A stretch of 64,000 nucleotides of DNA from Pimelobacter simplex (GCF_900114845.1 NZ_FOUK01000008.1:90081-154080), one strand, 5' to 3'; shown: positions 32,683 through 41,398, counted from the stretch's first letter. Made by a program: numbers and translations. Notes: generated by a model not told the origin, from the sequence alone.

Positions 32683-33566
32683 GCCCGTGGGCGGCACTCA
32701 CGCCGGAGCCCGAGCGGTTCCACGACGAGGGCTCCGCCGACCCGCCGCGCATCGTGCTGGAGCGGGTCGAGTCCGGCGACGTGCACCGGCGCACCGAGAG
32801 CTTCCGGATGCTGCACCGGATCGCCTACCGCGACCGTGAGTACGGCGACCTGCTGGTCCCCGCCGACCCGGCCACGTTCGAGACCGACCTGACGTCCGTG
32901 CCGACGATCTTCACCTGGCTGGTGCCGCGGACCGGGCGGCACCTGCCGCCCGCGCTGCTCCACGACGGGCTCGTGCACGGCCGGCACGAGCCACCGACGT
33001 ACCTGTCGGTCGACGGGCACGTGCTCGACCGGGTGGCGGCCGACCGGGTGTTCCGGGCGGCGATGCGCGACACCGACACCGGTCCGGTGCGCAGCTGGCT
33101 GGTCTGGTCGGCGGTCACGCTCGGCACGATCTGGTCCGGCTCGACGGCGTGGTCGTCCGCGCGGCACCTGCGCTACCGCGCGACGGCCGCCGCGAGCCTG
33201 GTCGTCGTCGCCGTGCTCGGGGTGCTGGCGACGCTCGACCTGCTCGACGTCGTCGACGTCGTGCCGTGGATGGGGGACCGGCCGTTCGCGGCCGAGCTCG
33301 TCGGCGGGCTGGCCGGCGCGGTCGTCGTCCCGCTGCTGCTGGGGCTGACCTGGGGCCGGTTCGCGATCGCGGGCGCGGTCACCGGCATCGCGCTGGCGGT
33401 CCTGCTCCACGTCACGGTCGTGCTCGCGCTCATCACGCTGGCCTACCAGGCCGCCGAGTGGGTCGCCCGGCGCCGGCCGGTGGCGGCCGTCGCGATCGCC
33501 GCCGTCGTGGTGGGCGCCCACGTGGTGCTCGTCATCTTGTTCGTCGGCCCATTCCGCTGGAGGTGA
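32679..33566 (+). CDS. DUF1353 protein with C-terminal membrane domain
   Basis: A 295-residue protein. Residues about 35-155 match DUF1353 (FETDLTSVPTIFTWLVPRTG, LPPALLHDGLVHG, RVFRAAMRDT), a domain also found in phage and mobile-element proteins. Residues about 165-290 form three or four membrane helices. The function is unknown. The ATG overlaps the protease stop, so DUF255, protease and DUF1353 genes make a three-gene operon. Confidence 0.8.
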   Translation: MSPWAALTPEPERFHDEGSADPPRIVLERVESGDVHRRTESFRMLHRIAYRDREYGDLLVPADPATFETDLTSVPTIFTWLVPRTGRHLPPALLHDGLVHGRHEPPTYLSVDGHVLDRVAADRVFRAAMRDTDTGPVRSWLVWSAVTLGTIWSGSTAWSSARHLRYRATAAASLVVVAVLGVLATLDLLDVVDVVPWMGDRPFAAELVGGLAGAVVVPLLLGLTWGRFAIAGAVTGIALAVLLHVTVVLALITLAYQAAEWVARRRPVAAVAIAAVVVGAHVVLVILFVGPFRWR

Positions 33567-33574
33567 CCGGCGAG

Positions 33575-33580
33575 TAAGTT
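33575..33580 (+). promoter_or_regulatory. Leaderless -10 box (TAAGTT) for the aldehyde dehydrogenase
   Basis: TAAGTT is followed by six bases and the GTG at 33587. The AGGGG just before the GTG is too close to work as a normal ribosome site, so a leaderless start is likely. Confidence 0.45.
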
Positions 33581-33586
33581 CGAGGG

Positions 33587-35083
33587 GTGACCAGCACCGA
33601 CGCCGCGCCGGCCGCTCCCGCCGCGCAGACCTTCACCTCGCTCGACCCGGCCACCGGCGCCGTGGTCGGCACCCACCCGATCCACGACGCGACCGCCGTC
33701 CAGGCCGCCGTCGACCGGGCCCGCGCCGAGGCCCCGCACTGGCAGGCCCTCGGGTACGACGGCCGCAAGCGCGCGCTCGTGCGCTGGCGCAAGCTCATCG
33801 CCCGCCGCATGGACGAGCTCGCCGCGCTCATGGCCCGCGAGACCGGCAAGCCCACCGGCGACGCGCTCCTCGAGACCGCGCTCGCCGTCGACCACCTCTC
33901 CTGGGCCGCCGGCCATGCCGAGAAGGTGCTCAAGCGCCGCAGCGTCGCGCCGGGCCTGCTCATGGTCAACCAGGCCGCGAGCGTCGAGTACCGCCCGCTG
34001 GGCGTCGTCGGTGTGATCGGCCCCTGGAACTACCCGGTCTTCACCCCGATGGGCTCCATCGCCTACGCGCTCGCGGCCGGGAACACGGTGGTCTTCAAAC
34101 CCTCGGAGTACACCCCCGGCGTCGGCGAGTGGCTCGCGCGCACCTTCCAGGAGGCCGTCGGCCGCCCGGTCTTCCAGGTCGTCACCGGGTACGGCGAGAC
34201 CGGCGCCGCGCTCACCGCGGCCGGCGTCGACAAGGTCGCCTTCACCGGCTCCACCGCCACCGGCAAGCGGGTGATGGCCGCCTGCGCCGAGACGCTCACT
34301 CCCGTCGTGATCGAGGCCGGCGGCAAGGACGCGCTCATCGTCGCCGACGACGCGGACGTCGCCGAGGCCGCCGAGGCCGCGCTGTGGGGCGCCGCCGCCA
34401 ACGCCGGCCAGACCTGCGCCGGCGTCGAGCGGGTCTACGTCCACGAGCGCGTGTACGACGAGTTCCTCGACCACCTGGTCCGCCAGGCCAAGGACCTGGA
34501 GGCCAAGCCGGGCGGGCAGGTCGGCCCGATCACCATGCCGTCCCAGGTCGACATCATCCGGCGCCACGTCGACGACGCCCTGGCCCGCGGCGGCCGCGCG
34601 CTGGTGGGCGGACCGGTGCCCGAGGGGGCCCGCTTCGTGCAGCCGACCGTGCTGGTCGACGTCCCCGAGGACTCCTCGGCGGTGCAGGAGGAGACGTTCG
34701 GTCCGACCGTCACCGTCACCCGGGTCAAGGACATGGACGAGGCCGTCGAGCGGGCCAACGGCACCCGCTACGCGCTGGGCTCCACGGTCTTCTCCCAGGA
34801 GCACGGCATGGAGATCGCCGATCGGCTGCGCGCCGGGATGACCGCCATCAACGGCGTCATCTCGTTCGCGGGCATCCCGACCCTGCCGTTCGGCGGCGTG
34901 GGCGACTCGGGCTTCGGCCGGATCCACGGCCCCGACGGCCTGCGCGAGTTCACCTACCCCCACGCCATCGCCCGGCAGCGGTTCAAGCCGGCGATCGCGC
35001 TGACGACGTTCCGTCGCACGGCCAAGGAGGAGAAGCAGCTCACGAAGGTCGTGCGCGGCCTCTACGCCCGCGGGAAGAAGTAG
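33587..35083 (+). CDS. NAD(P)-dependent aldehyde dehydrogenase (succinate-semialdehyde-type)
   Basis: A 498-residue aldehyde dehydrogenase. The NAD-binding region has IGPWNYPVFTPMG and VAFTGSTATGKRVM; the general base E243 is in IEAGGKDALIV and the nucleophile C277 in NAGQTCAGVERVYV. It oxidises an aldehyde to a carboxylic acid; sequence alone cannot define the substrate, though the overall pattern resembles the broad-range dehydrogenases used for succinate semialdehyde or medium-chain aldehydes. Its last 44 bases overlap the convergent EamA gene. Confidence 0.92.
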   Translation: MTSTDAAPAAPAAQTFTSLDPATGAVVGTHPIHDATAVQAAVDRARAEAPHWQALGYDGRKRALVRWRKLIARRMDELAALMARETGKPTGDALLETALAVDHLSWAAGHAEKVLKRRSVAPGLLMVNQAASVEYRPLGVVGVIGPWNYPVFTPMGSIAYALAAGNTVVFKPSEYTPGVGEWLARTFQEAVGRPVFQVVTGYGETGAALTAAGVDKVAFTGSTATGKRVMAACAETLTPVVIEAGGKDALIVADDADVAEAAEAALWGAAANAGQTCAGVERVYVHERVYDEFLDHLVRQAKDLEAKPGGQVGPITMPSQVDIIRRHVDDALARGGRALVGGPVPEGARFVQPTVLVDVPEDSSAVQEETFGPTVTVTRVKDMDEAVERANGTRYALGSTVFSQEHGMEIADRLRAGMTAINGVISFAGIPTLPFGGVGDSGFGRIHGPDGLREFTYPHAIARQRFKPAIALTTFRRTAKEEKQLTKVVRGLYARGKK

Positions 35084-35975
35084 CCGCCCCGGCGCAGGCG
35101 ATCACCGCGAGCCCGCCGGCGACGGTGAGCGAGGTGATCGCCTCGCCGAGGACCAGGCCCGCCCAGGCGATGCTCAGCACCGGCTGGACGAGCTGGACCT
35201 GGCTGACCTGCGCCATCGGCCCGAGCGCGAGCCCGCGGTACCAGGCGAAGAAGCCGAGGAACATGCTGACCACGGCCAGGTAGCCGAAGCACAGCCACGT
35301 CCCCGGCCCCGCCGACGGCGGGTGCCGGACGACGCTCGCGCCGGCCAGCACGGTCATCACCGGCGCCGCCAGCACCAGCGCCCACGAGATGGTCTGCCAG
35401 GAGCCGAGCTCGCGGGCGAGCAGGCCGCCCTCGGCATAGCCGGTCGCGCAGGCGACGACGCCGGCGAACAGCAGCAGGTCGGCGCGCTGGAGGTGCGCCG
35501 GGCCGCCGCCCTGGGCGACGGCGAACCCGACGGCGGCGCTCGCGCCGAGCCCGGCGTACAGCCAGAAGGCGGGGACGGGGCGCTCCCGGGTGCGCAGGAC
35601 CGCGATGACCGCGGTCGCGGCCGGCAGCACGGCGATGACGACGGCGCCGTGGCTGGCCGCCACCTCCGTCAGCGCGTACGACGTGAGCAGGGGGAAGCCC
35701 GCGACCACGCCCGCGCCGACGACGGCCAGCCGCCCCCACTGGGCGCCACGGGGGAGGCGCTGGCGGGTCAGGGCGAGCGCGGCCGCGGCGAGCGCGGCGG
35801 CGACGACCGCGCGGCCGGCGCCGATGAGGAGCGGGTCGAGGTCGCGCAGGGCGACCCGGGTGACGGGCACGGTGAACGAGAACGCGAGCACCCCGAGCAG
35901 GCCCCAGCCGAGACCGGCGGGGAGCGTCGATAGCAGGTGCCGACGGGAGGCGATAGCGCTACTGTCTACTGACAT
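35040..35975 (-). CDS. EamA/DMT-family metabolite exporter
   Basis: A 311-residue protein with ten hydrophobic segments arranged as two EamA repeats (GWGLLGVLAFSFTVPVTRVA, and TWLCFGYLAVVSMFLGFFAW). Related proteins export amino acids or metabolites, or act as permeases. The ATG overlaps the start codon of the divergent MocR gene, so that regulator probably controls it. A TATCGT hexamer (35986-35981) lies five bases upstream of the start, consistent with a leaderless transcript. The 3' end runs 44 bases into the aldehyde dehydrogenase gene on the other strand. Confidence 0.9.
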   Translation of the reverse strand: MSVDSSAIASRRHLLSTLPAGLGWGLLGVLAFSFTVPVTRVALRDLDPLLIGAGRAVVAAALAAAALALTRQRLPRGAQWGRLAVVGAGVVAGFPLLTSYALTEVAASHGAVVIAVLPAATAVIAVLRTRERPVPAFWLYAGLGASAAVGFAVAQGGGPAHLQRADLLLFAGVVACATGYAEGGLLARELGSWQTISWALVLAAPVMTVLAGASVVRHPPSAGPGTWLCFGYLAVVSMFLGFFAWYRGLALGPMAQVSQVQLVQPVLSIAWAGLVLGEAITSLTVAGGLAVIACAGAATSSRGRRGRARPS

Positions 35976-35986
35976 GAACGACGATA
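35960..35986. promoter_or_regulatory. Overlapping divergent promoters and start codons, EamA / MocR
   Basis: The four bases CATG at 35973-35976 hold both start codons, one per strand. TACTGT (35960-35965) precedes the MocR ATG by eight bases, and TATCGT on the minus strand (35986-35981) precedes the EamA ATG by five. Each -10 box therefore lies inside the first codons of the opposite gene, and both transcripts would overlap at their 5' ends. Confidence 0.5.
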
Positions 35987-37392
35987 GCAGTGCTCGGATC
36001 GTCGCCGCGCTGCGCTCCTGGATCCGGGACGCGCCCGCCGGCGCCCAGCTGCCCTCGACGCGGGCCCTCGTCCAGGCGCACGGCGCGAGCCCGGTGACGG
36101 TGCAGAAGGCGCTGCGCCGGCTCGGCGCCGAGGGTCTCGTGGAGAGCCGGCCCGGCGTGGGGACCTTCGTCCGGACCGTGCGGCCCGCTCGCGGGCCCGA
36201 CTTCGGCTGGCAGACCGCCGCGCTGCGCACCCCGCGCGCCGTGCTCCCGCGGATCGCCGGGCCGCTCCTCACCGCACCGCCCGACGCGCAGGTCCTGCAC
36301 GCCGGCTATCCCGGGCCCGAGCTGCTGCCCGAGCGCCTCGTCCGCACCGCCCTCGGCCGGGCCGCGCGCGGTGCCGCCGCGACCGGGCGCCCGCCGGCGG
36401 CCGGCGTACCGGAGCTGCGCGCGTGGTTCGCGACCGAGCTCGCCGACGCCACCCCCGCCCACCTCGGCGCCGTCACCCCCGCGGACGTCGTCATCGCGCC
36501 GGGCAGCCAGAGCGCGCTCTCGTCGATCTTCCGGGCCCTGGTCGCCCCCGGCCAGCCGCTGCTCGTCGAGTCCCCGACGTACTGGGGGGCCATCCAGGCG
36601 GCACGGCAGGCCGGCGTCGAGCTGGTCCCGGTGCCCGTCGCCGACGACGGCGCCGGCCCCGACCCGGCCGAGGTCGACCGGTCCTTCCGCGAGACCGGGG
36701 CGCGGGCCTTCTACGCGCAGCCCAACTACGCCAACCCGACGGGCGCCCAGTGGAGCGTCGAGCGCGCCGACGAGATCCTCGCCGTCGTCCGCGCCCACGG
36801 CGCCTTCCTCGTCGACGACGACTGGGCCCACGACTTCGGCATCGACACCACCCCGCGCCCGGTCGCCGCGCACGACGACGCCGGTCACGTCGTCTACCTG
36901 CGCTCGCTGACCAAGAGCGTCTCGCCGGCCCTCCGGGTCGCCGCCGTCATCGCCCGCGGCCCCGCCCGCGACCGGATCCTCAACGACCGCGCCGCCGAGT
37001 CGATGTACGTCAGCGGCCTGCTCCAGCAGGCGGCCCTCGAGGTCGTCAGCGACCCCGGCTGGCGCACCCACCTGCGCCGCCTCCGCACCCAGCTGCGCGC
37101 CCGCCGCGACCTGCTGGTCGAGAGCCTGCGCGAGCACGCTCCCTCGGTCGCGGTGGACGTCGTCCCGCCGGGCGGGCTGCACCTCTGGGCGCGCCTGCCC
37201 GGCGGCACCGACGTCGAGCGGCTCGTCCGCGACTGCGCCGCCGACGGGGTGTGGGTCGCCGGGGGCGACGAGTGGTTCCCGGCGGAGCCGTCGGCGCCGT
37301 ACCTGCGGCTGTCGTACATCGGGGCGGAGCCGGGCGGCTACCCGGACGCCGTGCGGGTGGTCGAGCGGGCGCTCGGTGTGCAGCAGCGGTAG
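35974..37392 (+). CDS. MocR-type regulator (GntR winged helix fused to aminotransferase domain)
   Basis: A 472-residue protein. Residues 1-70 form a GntR winged helix (QLPSTRALVQAHGASPVTVQ, GLVESRPGVGTFVRTV). Residues about 110-470 form a fold-type I aminotransferase domain with the PLP-lysine in the segment YLRSLTKSVSPALRVA and YAQPNYANPTG. MocR regulators use PLP or an amino-donor adduct as signal. The neighbouring divergent EamA exporter is its most likely target. The ATG at 35974 starts the conserved helix with little to spare. Confidence 0.92.
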   Translation: MNDDSSARIVAALRSWIRDAPAGAQLPSTRALVQAHGASPVTVQKALRRLGAEGLVESRPGVGTFVRTVRPARGPDFGWQTAALRTPRAVLPRIAGPLLTAPPDAQVLHAGYPGPELLPERLVRTALGRAARGAAATGRPPAAGVPELRAWFATELADATPAHLGAVTPADVVIAPGSQSALSSIFRALVAPGQPLLVESPTYWGAIQAARQAGVELVPVPVADDGAGPDPAEVDRSFRETGARAFYAQPNYANPTGAQWSVERADEILAVVRAHGAFLVDDDWAHDFGIDTTPRPVAAHDDAGHVVYLRSLTKSVSPALRVAAVIARGPARDRILNDRAAESMYVSGLLQQAALEVVSDPGWRTHLRRLRTQLRARRDLLVESLREHAPSVAVDVVPPGGLHLWARLPGGTDVERLVRDCAADGVWVAGGDEWFPAEPSAPYLRLSYIGAEPGGYPDAVRVVERALGVQQR

Positions 37393-37410
37393 CCGGGGTA
37401 CTGCGGCCGC

Positions 37411-38061
37411 ATGGCGTCCCGACGGCCCGGAGCGGAGGAGTGGGTCCCCGCCCGGCCGAGCCTGCGCACCCTGCGGTCAGCGGTCCAGGAGTGCCGGGGC
37501 TGCGAGCTCTACCGCGATGCCACGCAGGGGGTGATGGGCGACGGCGCCCGCCGGGCCGGTCTGGTGCTGCTCGGCGAGCAGCCCGGCGACCAGGAGGACC
37601 AGCAGGGCGAGCCCTTCGTCGGCCCCGCCGGGCGGGTGCTCGACGAGGCGCTGGCCGACGCCGACCTGGCAGCCACGGACGTCTTCCGCACCAACGTGGT
37701 CAAGCACTTCCGGTGGTCCGGCACGCGCGGCAAGCGGCGGATCCACCAGTCGCCGAACAAGGGCCACGTCGAGGCCTGCCGGCCCTGGCTGCGGGCCGAG
37801 CTCGCGCTGGTCCGCCCGCGTGGGGTCGTCGTCCTCGGCAGCACGGCCGGACAGGCGCTCTACGGACCGCAGTTCCGGGTGGGGGAGTCCCGCGGCCGGG
37901 CGCTTCCGTGGCCGGATGACCTCGACCTCGCCCACCCGCCCGCCTGGGCCGTGGCCACCACCCACCCCTCGGCGGTGCTCCGCGCCCGCGACGAGCGACA
38001 GGCGGCGTACGACGCGCTGGTCGCGGACCTGCGCGTCGCCGTCCGCCTGCTCGGGGCCTAG
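37411..38061 (+). CDS. udgX: UdgX-type uracil-DNA-binding glycosylase
   Basis: A 216-residue member of the uracil-DNA glycosylase superfamily. Motif A is GEQPGDQEDQQGEPFVGPAG (55-74) and the UdgX-specific loop KRRIH is at 108-112 followed by QSP. In the mycobacterial protein the histidine of this loop becomes covalently bonded to the deoxyribose after uracil removal, giving an essentially irreversible DNA complex; H112 is the equivalent. Cysteines C28, C31 and C123 (ACRPWL) are placed as iron-sulfur ligands. THPSAVLR near 184-191 is the second active-site motif. It stands alone, 18 bases after mocR. Confidence 0.92.
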   Translation: MASRRPGAEEWVPARPSLRTLRSAVQECRGCELYRDATQGVMGDGARRAGLVLLGEQPGDQEDQQGEPFVGPAGRVLDEALADADLAATDVFRTNVVKHFRWSGTRGKRRIHQSPNKGHVEACRPWLRAELALVRPRGVVVLGSTAGQALYGPQFRVGESRGRALPWPDDLDLAHPPAWAVATTHPSAVLRARDERQAAYDALVADLRVAVRLLGA

Positions 38062-38144
38062 CGGGCGCACCGGGGCCCGCGACGTTTGCCCCGCGCCCAG
38101 GCGGGCAGGTGGCGGACCGTCGTCAACGAACCAGGGAGGTTCCC

Positions 38145-38663
38145 GTGCTCCGTCGCTTCGCCACGCTCGCCGTCGCCCTGACCGCGGCCGCCGGTCTCGC
38201 CGTGACCGTGCCCGGTGCGCCCACACCCACTGCCACGGCCGCCGCCGCGCCGGCGCCCGCCGCCGAGCGGGCCGCCGCCACCGGCAACACGGCCGTCGGC
38301 ACCACGACGTTGTACAAGACCGTGCGGGGCGTCCGCGTCGCGGCGTGCCGCTACCGCAACAGCGGGAACGGCTTCAAGACCGTCCGGTTCGACCTCGACC
38401 TGACCCGCGCCGAGCGGCTCATCAGCCAGGCGAGGTTCCAGGTCAACGTGAAGACCGCCCGCAGCTACCGCAACCCGTGGAGCCCGTGGATGCCCAACGG
38501 TCCGACGTACTACTACCACAACGGGCAGGGCCGCGGCTCCGCGTGGAGCGCCTACGTCCCGCTCGAGAACGCGATGTCGGTGCAGGCCCGCACCGACACC
38601 CGGTACGGCATGAGCCGGTGGGGCGCGCTCGTCCGCTGGACCGATCTCGCCTGGTGCCGCTGA
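38145..38663 (+). CDS. Secreted protein of unknown function
   Basis: A 172-residue protein with a typical export signal: LRRF at the start, a hydrophobic core LATLAVALTAAAGLAVTV-like and an Ala-rich cleavage region ending about residue 40. The mature part is rich in Tyr, Arg and Asn, has two cysteines (AACRYR and the final WCR) that could form a disulfide, and no motif that I recognise. The GTG at 38145 has a GGGAGG ribosome site; a longer frame from 38109 lacks one and would disturb the signal peptide. Confidence 0.75.
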   Translation: MLRRFATLAVALTAAAGLAVTVPGAPTPTATAAAAPAPAAERAAATGNTAVGTTTLYKTVRGVRVAACRYRNSGNGFKTVRFDLDLTRAERLISQARFQVNVKTARSYRNPWSPWMPNGPTYYYHNGQGRGSAWSAYVPLENAMSVQARTDTRYGMSRWGALVRWTDLAWCR

Positions 38664-38666
38664 CGC

Positions 38667-39401
38667 CTAGCTCTCCGGAGCCGCGGCCGCCCGCATCTGG
38701 TCGAGCACCGCGATCTTCTGCCAGATCTTGCGCTCCAGCGACACCGTCAACGTCTCGACCGTGCTCACCGTGTCGAGGACGACGGGGTCTCGCGAGGCCT
38801 CCGCGCAGAGCGCGGCGGCCTTGCCGACCAGGCTGAGCAGCTCCGAGCAGTAGTCGAGGTAGTGGCCGAGCTGCTCGGGGTCGAGGTCCATGTCGGCGCT
38901 GGCCGGCGTCGGGCTGAACGAGGAGCGCAGCCGCTCGGGGTCCTTGGTGAGCTGGTGCATGTCGACGATGTGGGCCAGCGAGCGCAGGCGGTGGAGCAGC
39001 TCGAGCAGGCCCTCGCGCTGCAGCCGCTCGGGCACGGAGTACAGGAACCAGATCGCCAGCGCCGCGAAGACGAGGTCGTTGACGGCGCTCTCGAGGAGGG
39101 GGATCCACTCCAGGCCGGTGTCCGGGGCGTCGACCGTGGCCGAGCGCACCGCGAGCACCATCACGGTCAGGGTCACCACGACCACGGCGAGGATCCCGAA
39201 CCGCGACAGCGGGCGCAGCCACGACCGGCGTCCGCGCGCCGACGCCGTGGACGACGCGACGGTCTCGACCAGGCCCGCGAGCTCGCCGGCCACCCGGTGC
39301 AGGCCGCGGCCGGGGAAGCGGGCCTCGACCCGCTCCTCGAGGCGTCGCACGGTGGCGAGGACGGGCCCGGGCTGGACCTTCTCGAACGAGGACGACGTCA
39401 C
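38667..39401 (-). CDS. Membrane protein of unknown function
   Basis: A 244-residue protein with a charged N-terminus, two membrane helices (about 70-95 and 108-130) and a long helical cytoplasmic-looking C-terminal region with a Leu/Glu-rich pattern that could be coiled coil. I recognise no family. The GTG at 39401 is chosen because a TAGGGT hexamer lies six bases upstream; a GTG at 39407 directly abuts that hexamer and is less likely. It is divergent to rlmC and its stop lies three bases past the convergent secreted-protein gene. Confidence 0.7.
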   Translation of the reverse strand: MTSSSFEKVQPGPVLATVRRLEERVEARFPGRGLHRVAGELAGLVETVASSTASARGRRSWLRPLSRFGILAVVVVTLTVMVLAVRSATVDAPDTGLEWIPLLESAVNDLVFAALAIWFLYSVPERLQREGLLELLHRLRSLAHIVDMHQLTKDPERLRSSFSPTPASADMDLDPEQLGHYLDYCSELLSLVGKAAALCAEASRDPVVLDTVSTVETLTVSLERKIWQKIAVLDQMRAAAAPES

Positions 39402-39407
39402 GGGCAC

Positions 39408-39436
39408 ACCCTAGGGCGGCAGTGCGCCCCTACGAT
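39408..39436. promoter_or_regulatory. Divergent leaderless promoters between the membrane protein gene and rlmC
   Basis: On the minus strand TAGGGT (39413-39408) precedes a GTG start by six bases. On the plus strand TACGAT (39431-39436) precedes the rlmC ATG by six bases. Each transcript would have no leader; the -35 regions overlap. Confidence 0.55.
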
Positions 39437-39442
39437 GGAGGC

Positions 39443-40609
39443 ATGGGTCTCGCCGTGCTCGACTGCGCCCACTTCTCGGCGGGGGAGTGCCGCTCGTGCA
39501 CCTGGCTCGGGCAGCGGTACGACGACCAGCTGGCCGCCAAGGAGGCCGCCACGCGCGCGCTCGTCGATGCGCCCGGCCTGGTCTGGCTGCCGCCGGTGAC
39601 GAGTGCGCCGGCGGGCTTCCGGAACAAGGCCAAGATGGTCGTCACGGGCACCGCGGCGGCGCCCACGCTCGGCATCCTCGACCCGGCCGACCCGAGCCGT
39701 GGGTACGACCTGCGCGACTGCGCCCTCCACACGCCGGGGATCGTGGCGGCGCTGCCGGTGCTGGCCGCGCTGGTGAGCGCCGCCGACCTCACGCCGTACG
39801 ACGTGGGGTCGGGGCAGCCGGTCGCCCAGCGGGGCGAGCTCAAGCACGTCCTCGTCACCGAGTCGCCCGACGGTGAGCTGATGGTGCGGCTGGTGCTGCG
39901 CTCGACGGCGGCCGAGGCGCGGGTGCGCAAGCACCTGCCGTGGCTGCGGGAGCGGCTGCCGGCGGTCCGGGTGGTGACGATCAACGTCCAGCCCGAGCAC
40001 CGCGCGGTGCTGGAGGGGGAGCGCGAGGTGGTCCTCACCGAGGACGACACCCTGCCCATGCGGATGGGTGGGGTCACCCTCCACCTGCGCCCGCGCAGCT
40101 TCTTCCAGACCAACACGGCGGTCGCGGCCGCGCTCTACCGCGAGGCGGCCGCGTGGGTGCGCGACCTGGCTCCCGAGCGGGTGGTCGACCTCTACTGCGG
40201 GGTGGGCGGCTTCGCGCTCCACCTCGCCGCGCCGGGCCGCACCGTCACCGGCATCGAGATCAGCGCCGACGCGGTCGCGAGCGCGGAGCGCTCCCGCGAC
40301 GAGGCGGACCTGCCCGGCACCCTCGGCTTCGCGGTGGGCGACGCCACCGCGCCGGAGCACGCCGCGCTCCTGGCCGGCGCCGACCTGGTCGTCGTCAACC
40401 CGCCGCGGCGCGGGCTCGGGCACGACCTGGCCCGGCGGCTCGAGGGCTCCGGCGCGCGGCACGTGCTCTACTCCAGCTGCAACCCCGAGACGCTGGCACG
40501 CGACCTGGCCGACCTGGCGTCGTACCGGCCGGTGCGGGGGCGGCTGCTCGACATGTTCCCGCAGACGCCGCACGCGGAGGTGCTGGTACTGCTTCAGCGC
40601 AGCGAGTAG
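39443..40609 (+). CDS. rlmC: 23S rRNA (uracil-C5)-methyltransferase RlmC
   Basis: A 388-residue radical-independent, iron-sulfur-containing m5U methyltransferase. The N-terminal cluster motif CAHFSAGECRSCTWLGQ (C8, C16, C19, with a further Cys in DLRDCALH) and GFRNKAKMVVTG match E. coli RlmC (RumB) better than RlmD or TrmA. The catalytic cysteine lies in YSSCNPETLARDL, the SAM site in VVDLYCGVGGFALHLA and the base-binding motif is VVNPPRRGLG. In E. coli RlmC makes m5U747 in 23S rRNA. The 3' end overlaps the convergent trhA gene by 16 bases. Confidence 0.9.
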   Translation: MGLAVLDCAHFSAGECRSCTWLGQRYDDQLAAKEAATRALVDAPGLVWLPPVTSAPAGFRNKAKMVVTGTAAAPTLGILDPADPSRGYDLRDCALHTPGIVAALPVLAALVSAADLTPYDVGSGQPVAQRGELKHVLVTESPDGELMVRLVLRSTAAEARVRKHLPWLRERLPAVRVVTINVQPEHRAVLEGEREVVLTEDDTLPMRMGGVTLHLRPRSFFQTNTAVAAALYREAAAWVRDLAPERVVDLYCGVGGFALHLAAPGRTVTGIEISADAVASAERSRDEADLPGTLGFAVGDATAPEHAALLAGADLVVVNPPRRGLGHDLARRLEGSGARHVLYSSCNPETLARDLADLASYRPVRGRLLDMFPQTPHAEVLVLLQRSE

Positions 40610-41334
40610 GTCGCCAGCGAGACGCCGACGTAGTGCGCGGCGAACGCGGCGATGGTGAAGCCGTGGAAGATCTCGTGGAAGCCGAACACGCGCGGCGACG
40701 GGTTCGGCCACTGGAAGCCGTAGACCAGGCCGCCCATCGTGTAGAGCGCGCCGCCGACGACGATCAGCACGAAGATGGCGATCCCGATGCCGAGGCCGAG
40801 CGCGGTCGCGCCCTCGAAGAACGCCGGGATGAAGAAGATCGCCGCCCACCCGAGCGCGATGTAGATCGGCGCCGACAGCCAGCGCGGCGCGCTCGGCCAG
40901 AACAGCTTGAACGCGATGCCGAGCAGGGCACCCGTCCACACCACCGACAGCATGATCACGCGCGAGGGTCCGTTGAGCAGGATCACCGCGAACGGCGTGT
41001 AGGACCCGGCGATGAACAAGAAGATGTTCGAGTGGTCGAACCGGTTGAGGATCGTCCACACCTTCGGCGACCAGGTGCCGCGGTGGTAGAGCGCCGAGAT
41101 GCCGAACAGCAGCAGCGCCGAGACGGCGTACAGCGCCGAGCCGACCTTGGTCGCCGCCGTGGGGGACAGGCAGATGAGCACGATGCCGGCTGCGAGCACG
41201 AGCGGGGTGGAGGCGAGGTGGATCCAGCCCCGCAGCCGGGGCTTGATGTCAGCAACCTTTTCGCTGATCTGGTCACCGAGGTTGTCCAGACGCGCGCGGA
41301 CCTTCTCGCCGGAGTGAGGGAGGGCCTGGTTCAT
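40594..41334 (-). CDS. trhA: Hemolysin III / TrhA family membrane protein
   Basis: A 246-residue protein with seven predicted helices and the family motifs ALYHRGTW, FDHSNIFLFIAGSYTPF and GFHEIFHGF, which supply the conserved His/Asp/Ser residues of the PAQR/CREST superfamily. TrhA has been linked to membrane homeostasis; true hemolysin activity is unlikely. A TACTCT hexamer (41346-41341) six bases before the ATG suggests a leaderless transcript. The Z-isoprenyl synthase gene at 42.7 kb lies on the opposite strand, as Rv1085c and Rv1086 do in Mycobacterium tuberculosis. Confidence 0.93.
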   Translation of the reverse strand: MNQALPHSGEKVRARLDNLGDQISEKVADIKPRLRGWIHLASTPLVLAAGIVLICLSPTAATKVGSALYAVSALLLFGISALYHRGTWSPKVWTILNRFDHSNIFLFIAGSYTPFAVILLNGPSRVIMLSVVWTGALLGIAFKLFWPSAPRWLSAPIYIALGWAAIFFIPAFFEGATALGLGIGIAIFVLIVVGGALYTMGGLVYGFQWPNPSPRVFGFHEIFHGFTIAAFAAHYVGVSLATYSLR

Positions 41335-41340
41335 GGGGAG

Positions 41341-41346
41341 AGAGTA
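41341..41346 (-). promoter_or_regulatory. Leaderless -10 box (TACTCT) for trhA
   Basis: On the minus strand TACTCT is followed by six bases and the trhA ATG; no ribosome site is present. Confidence 0.5.
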
Positions 41347-41376
41347 GCCGCCGTTCCTGAGGACGACGACGGCCGA

Positions 41377-41398
41377 GTGAGCGTGATCTCACGCTCAC
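41377..41398 (-). terminator. Perfect 10-base hairpin after the AIM24 gene
   Basis: GTGAGCGTGA (41377-41386) and TCACGCTCAC (41389-41398) form a perfect stem with a two-base centre, flanked by a second CGGCC/GGCCG pairing. It lies 20 bases beyond the AIM24 stop on the minus strand and upstream of the trhA promoter, so it can separate the two genes. Confidence 0.65.
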
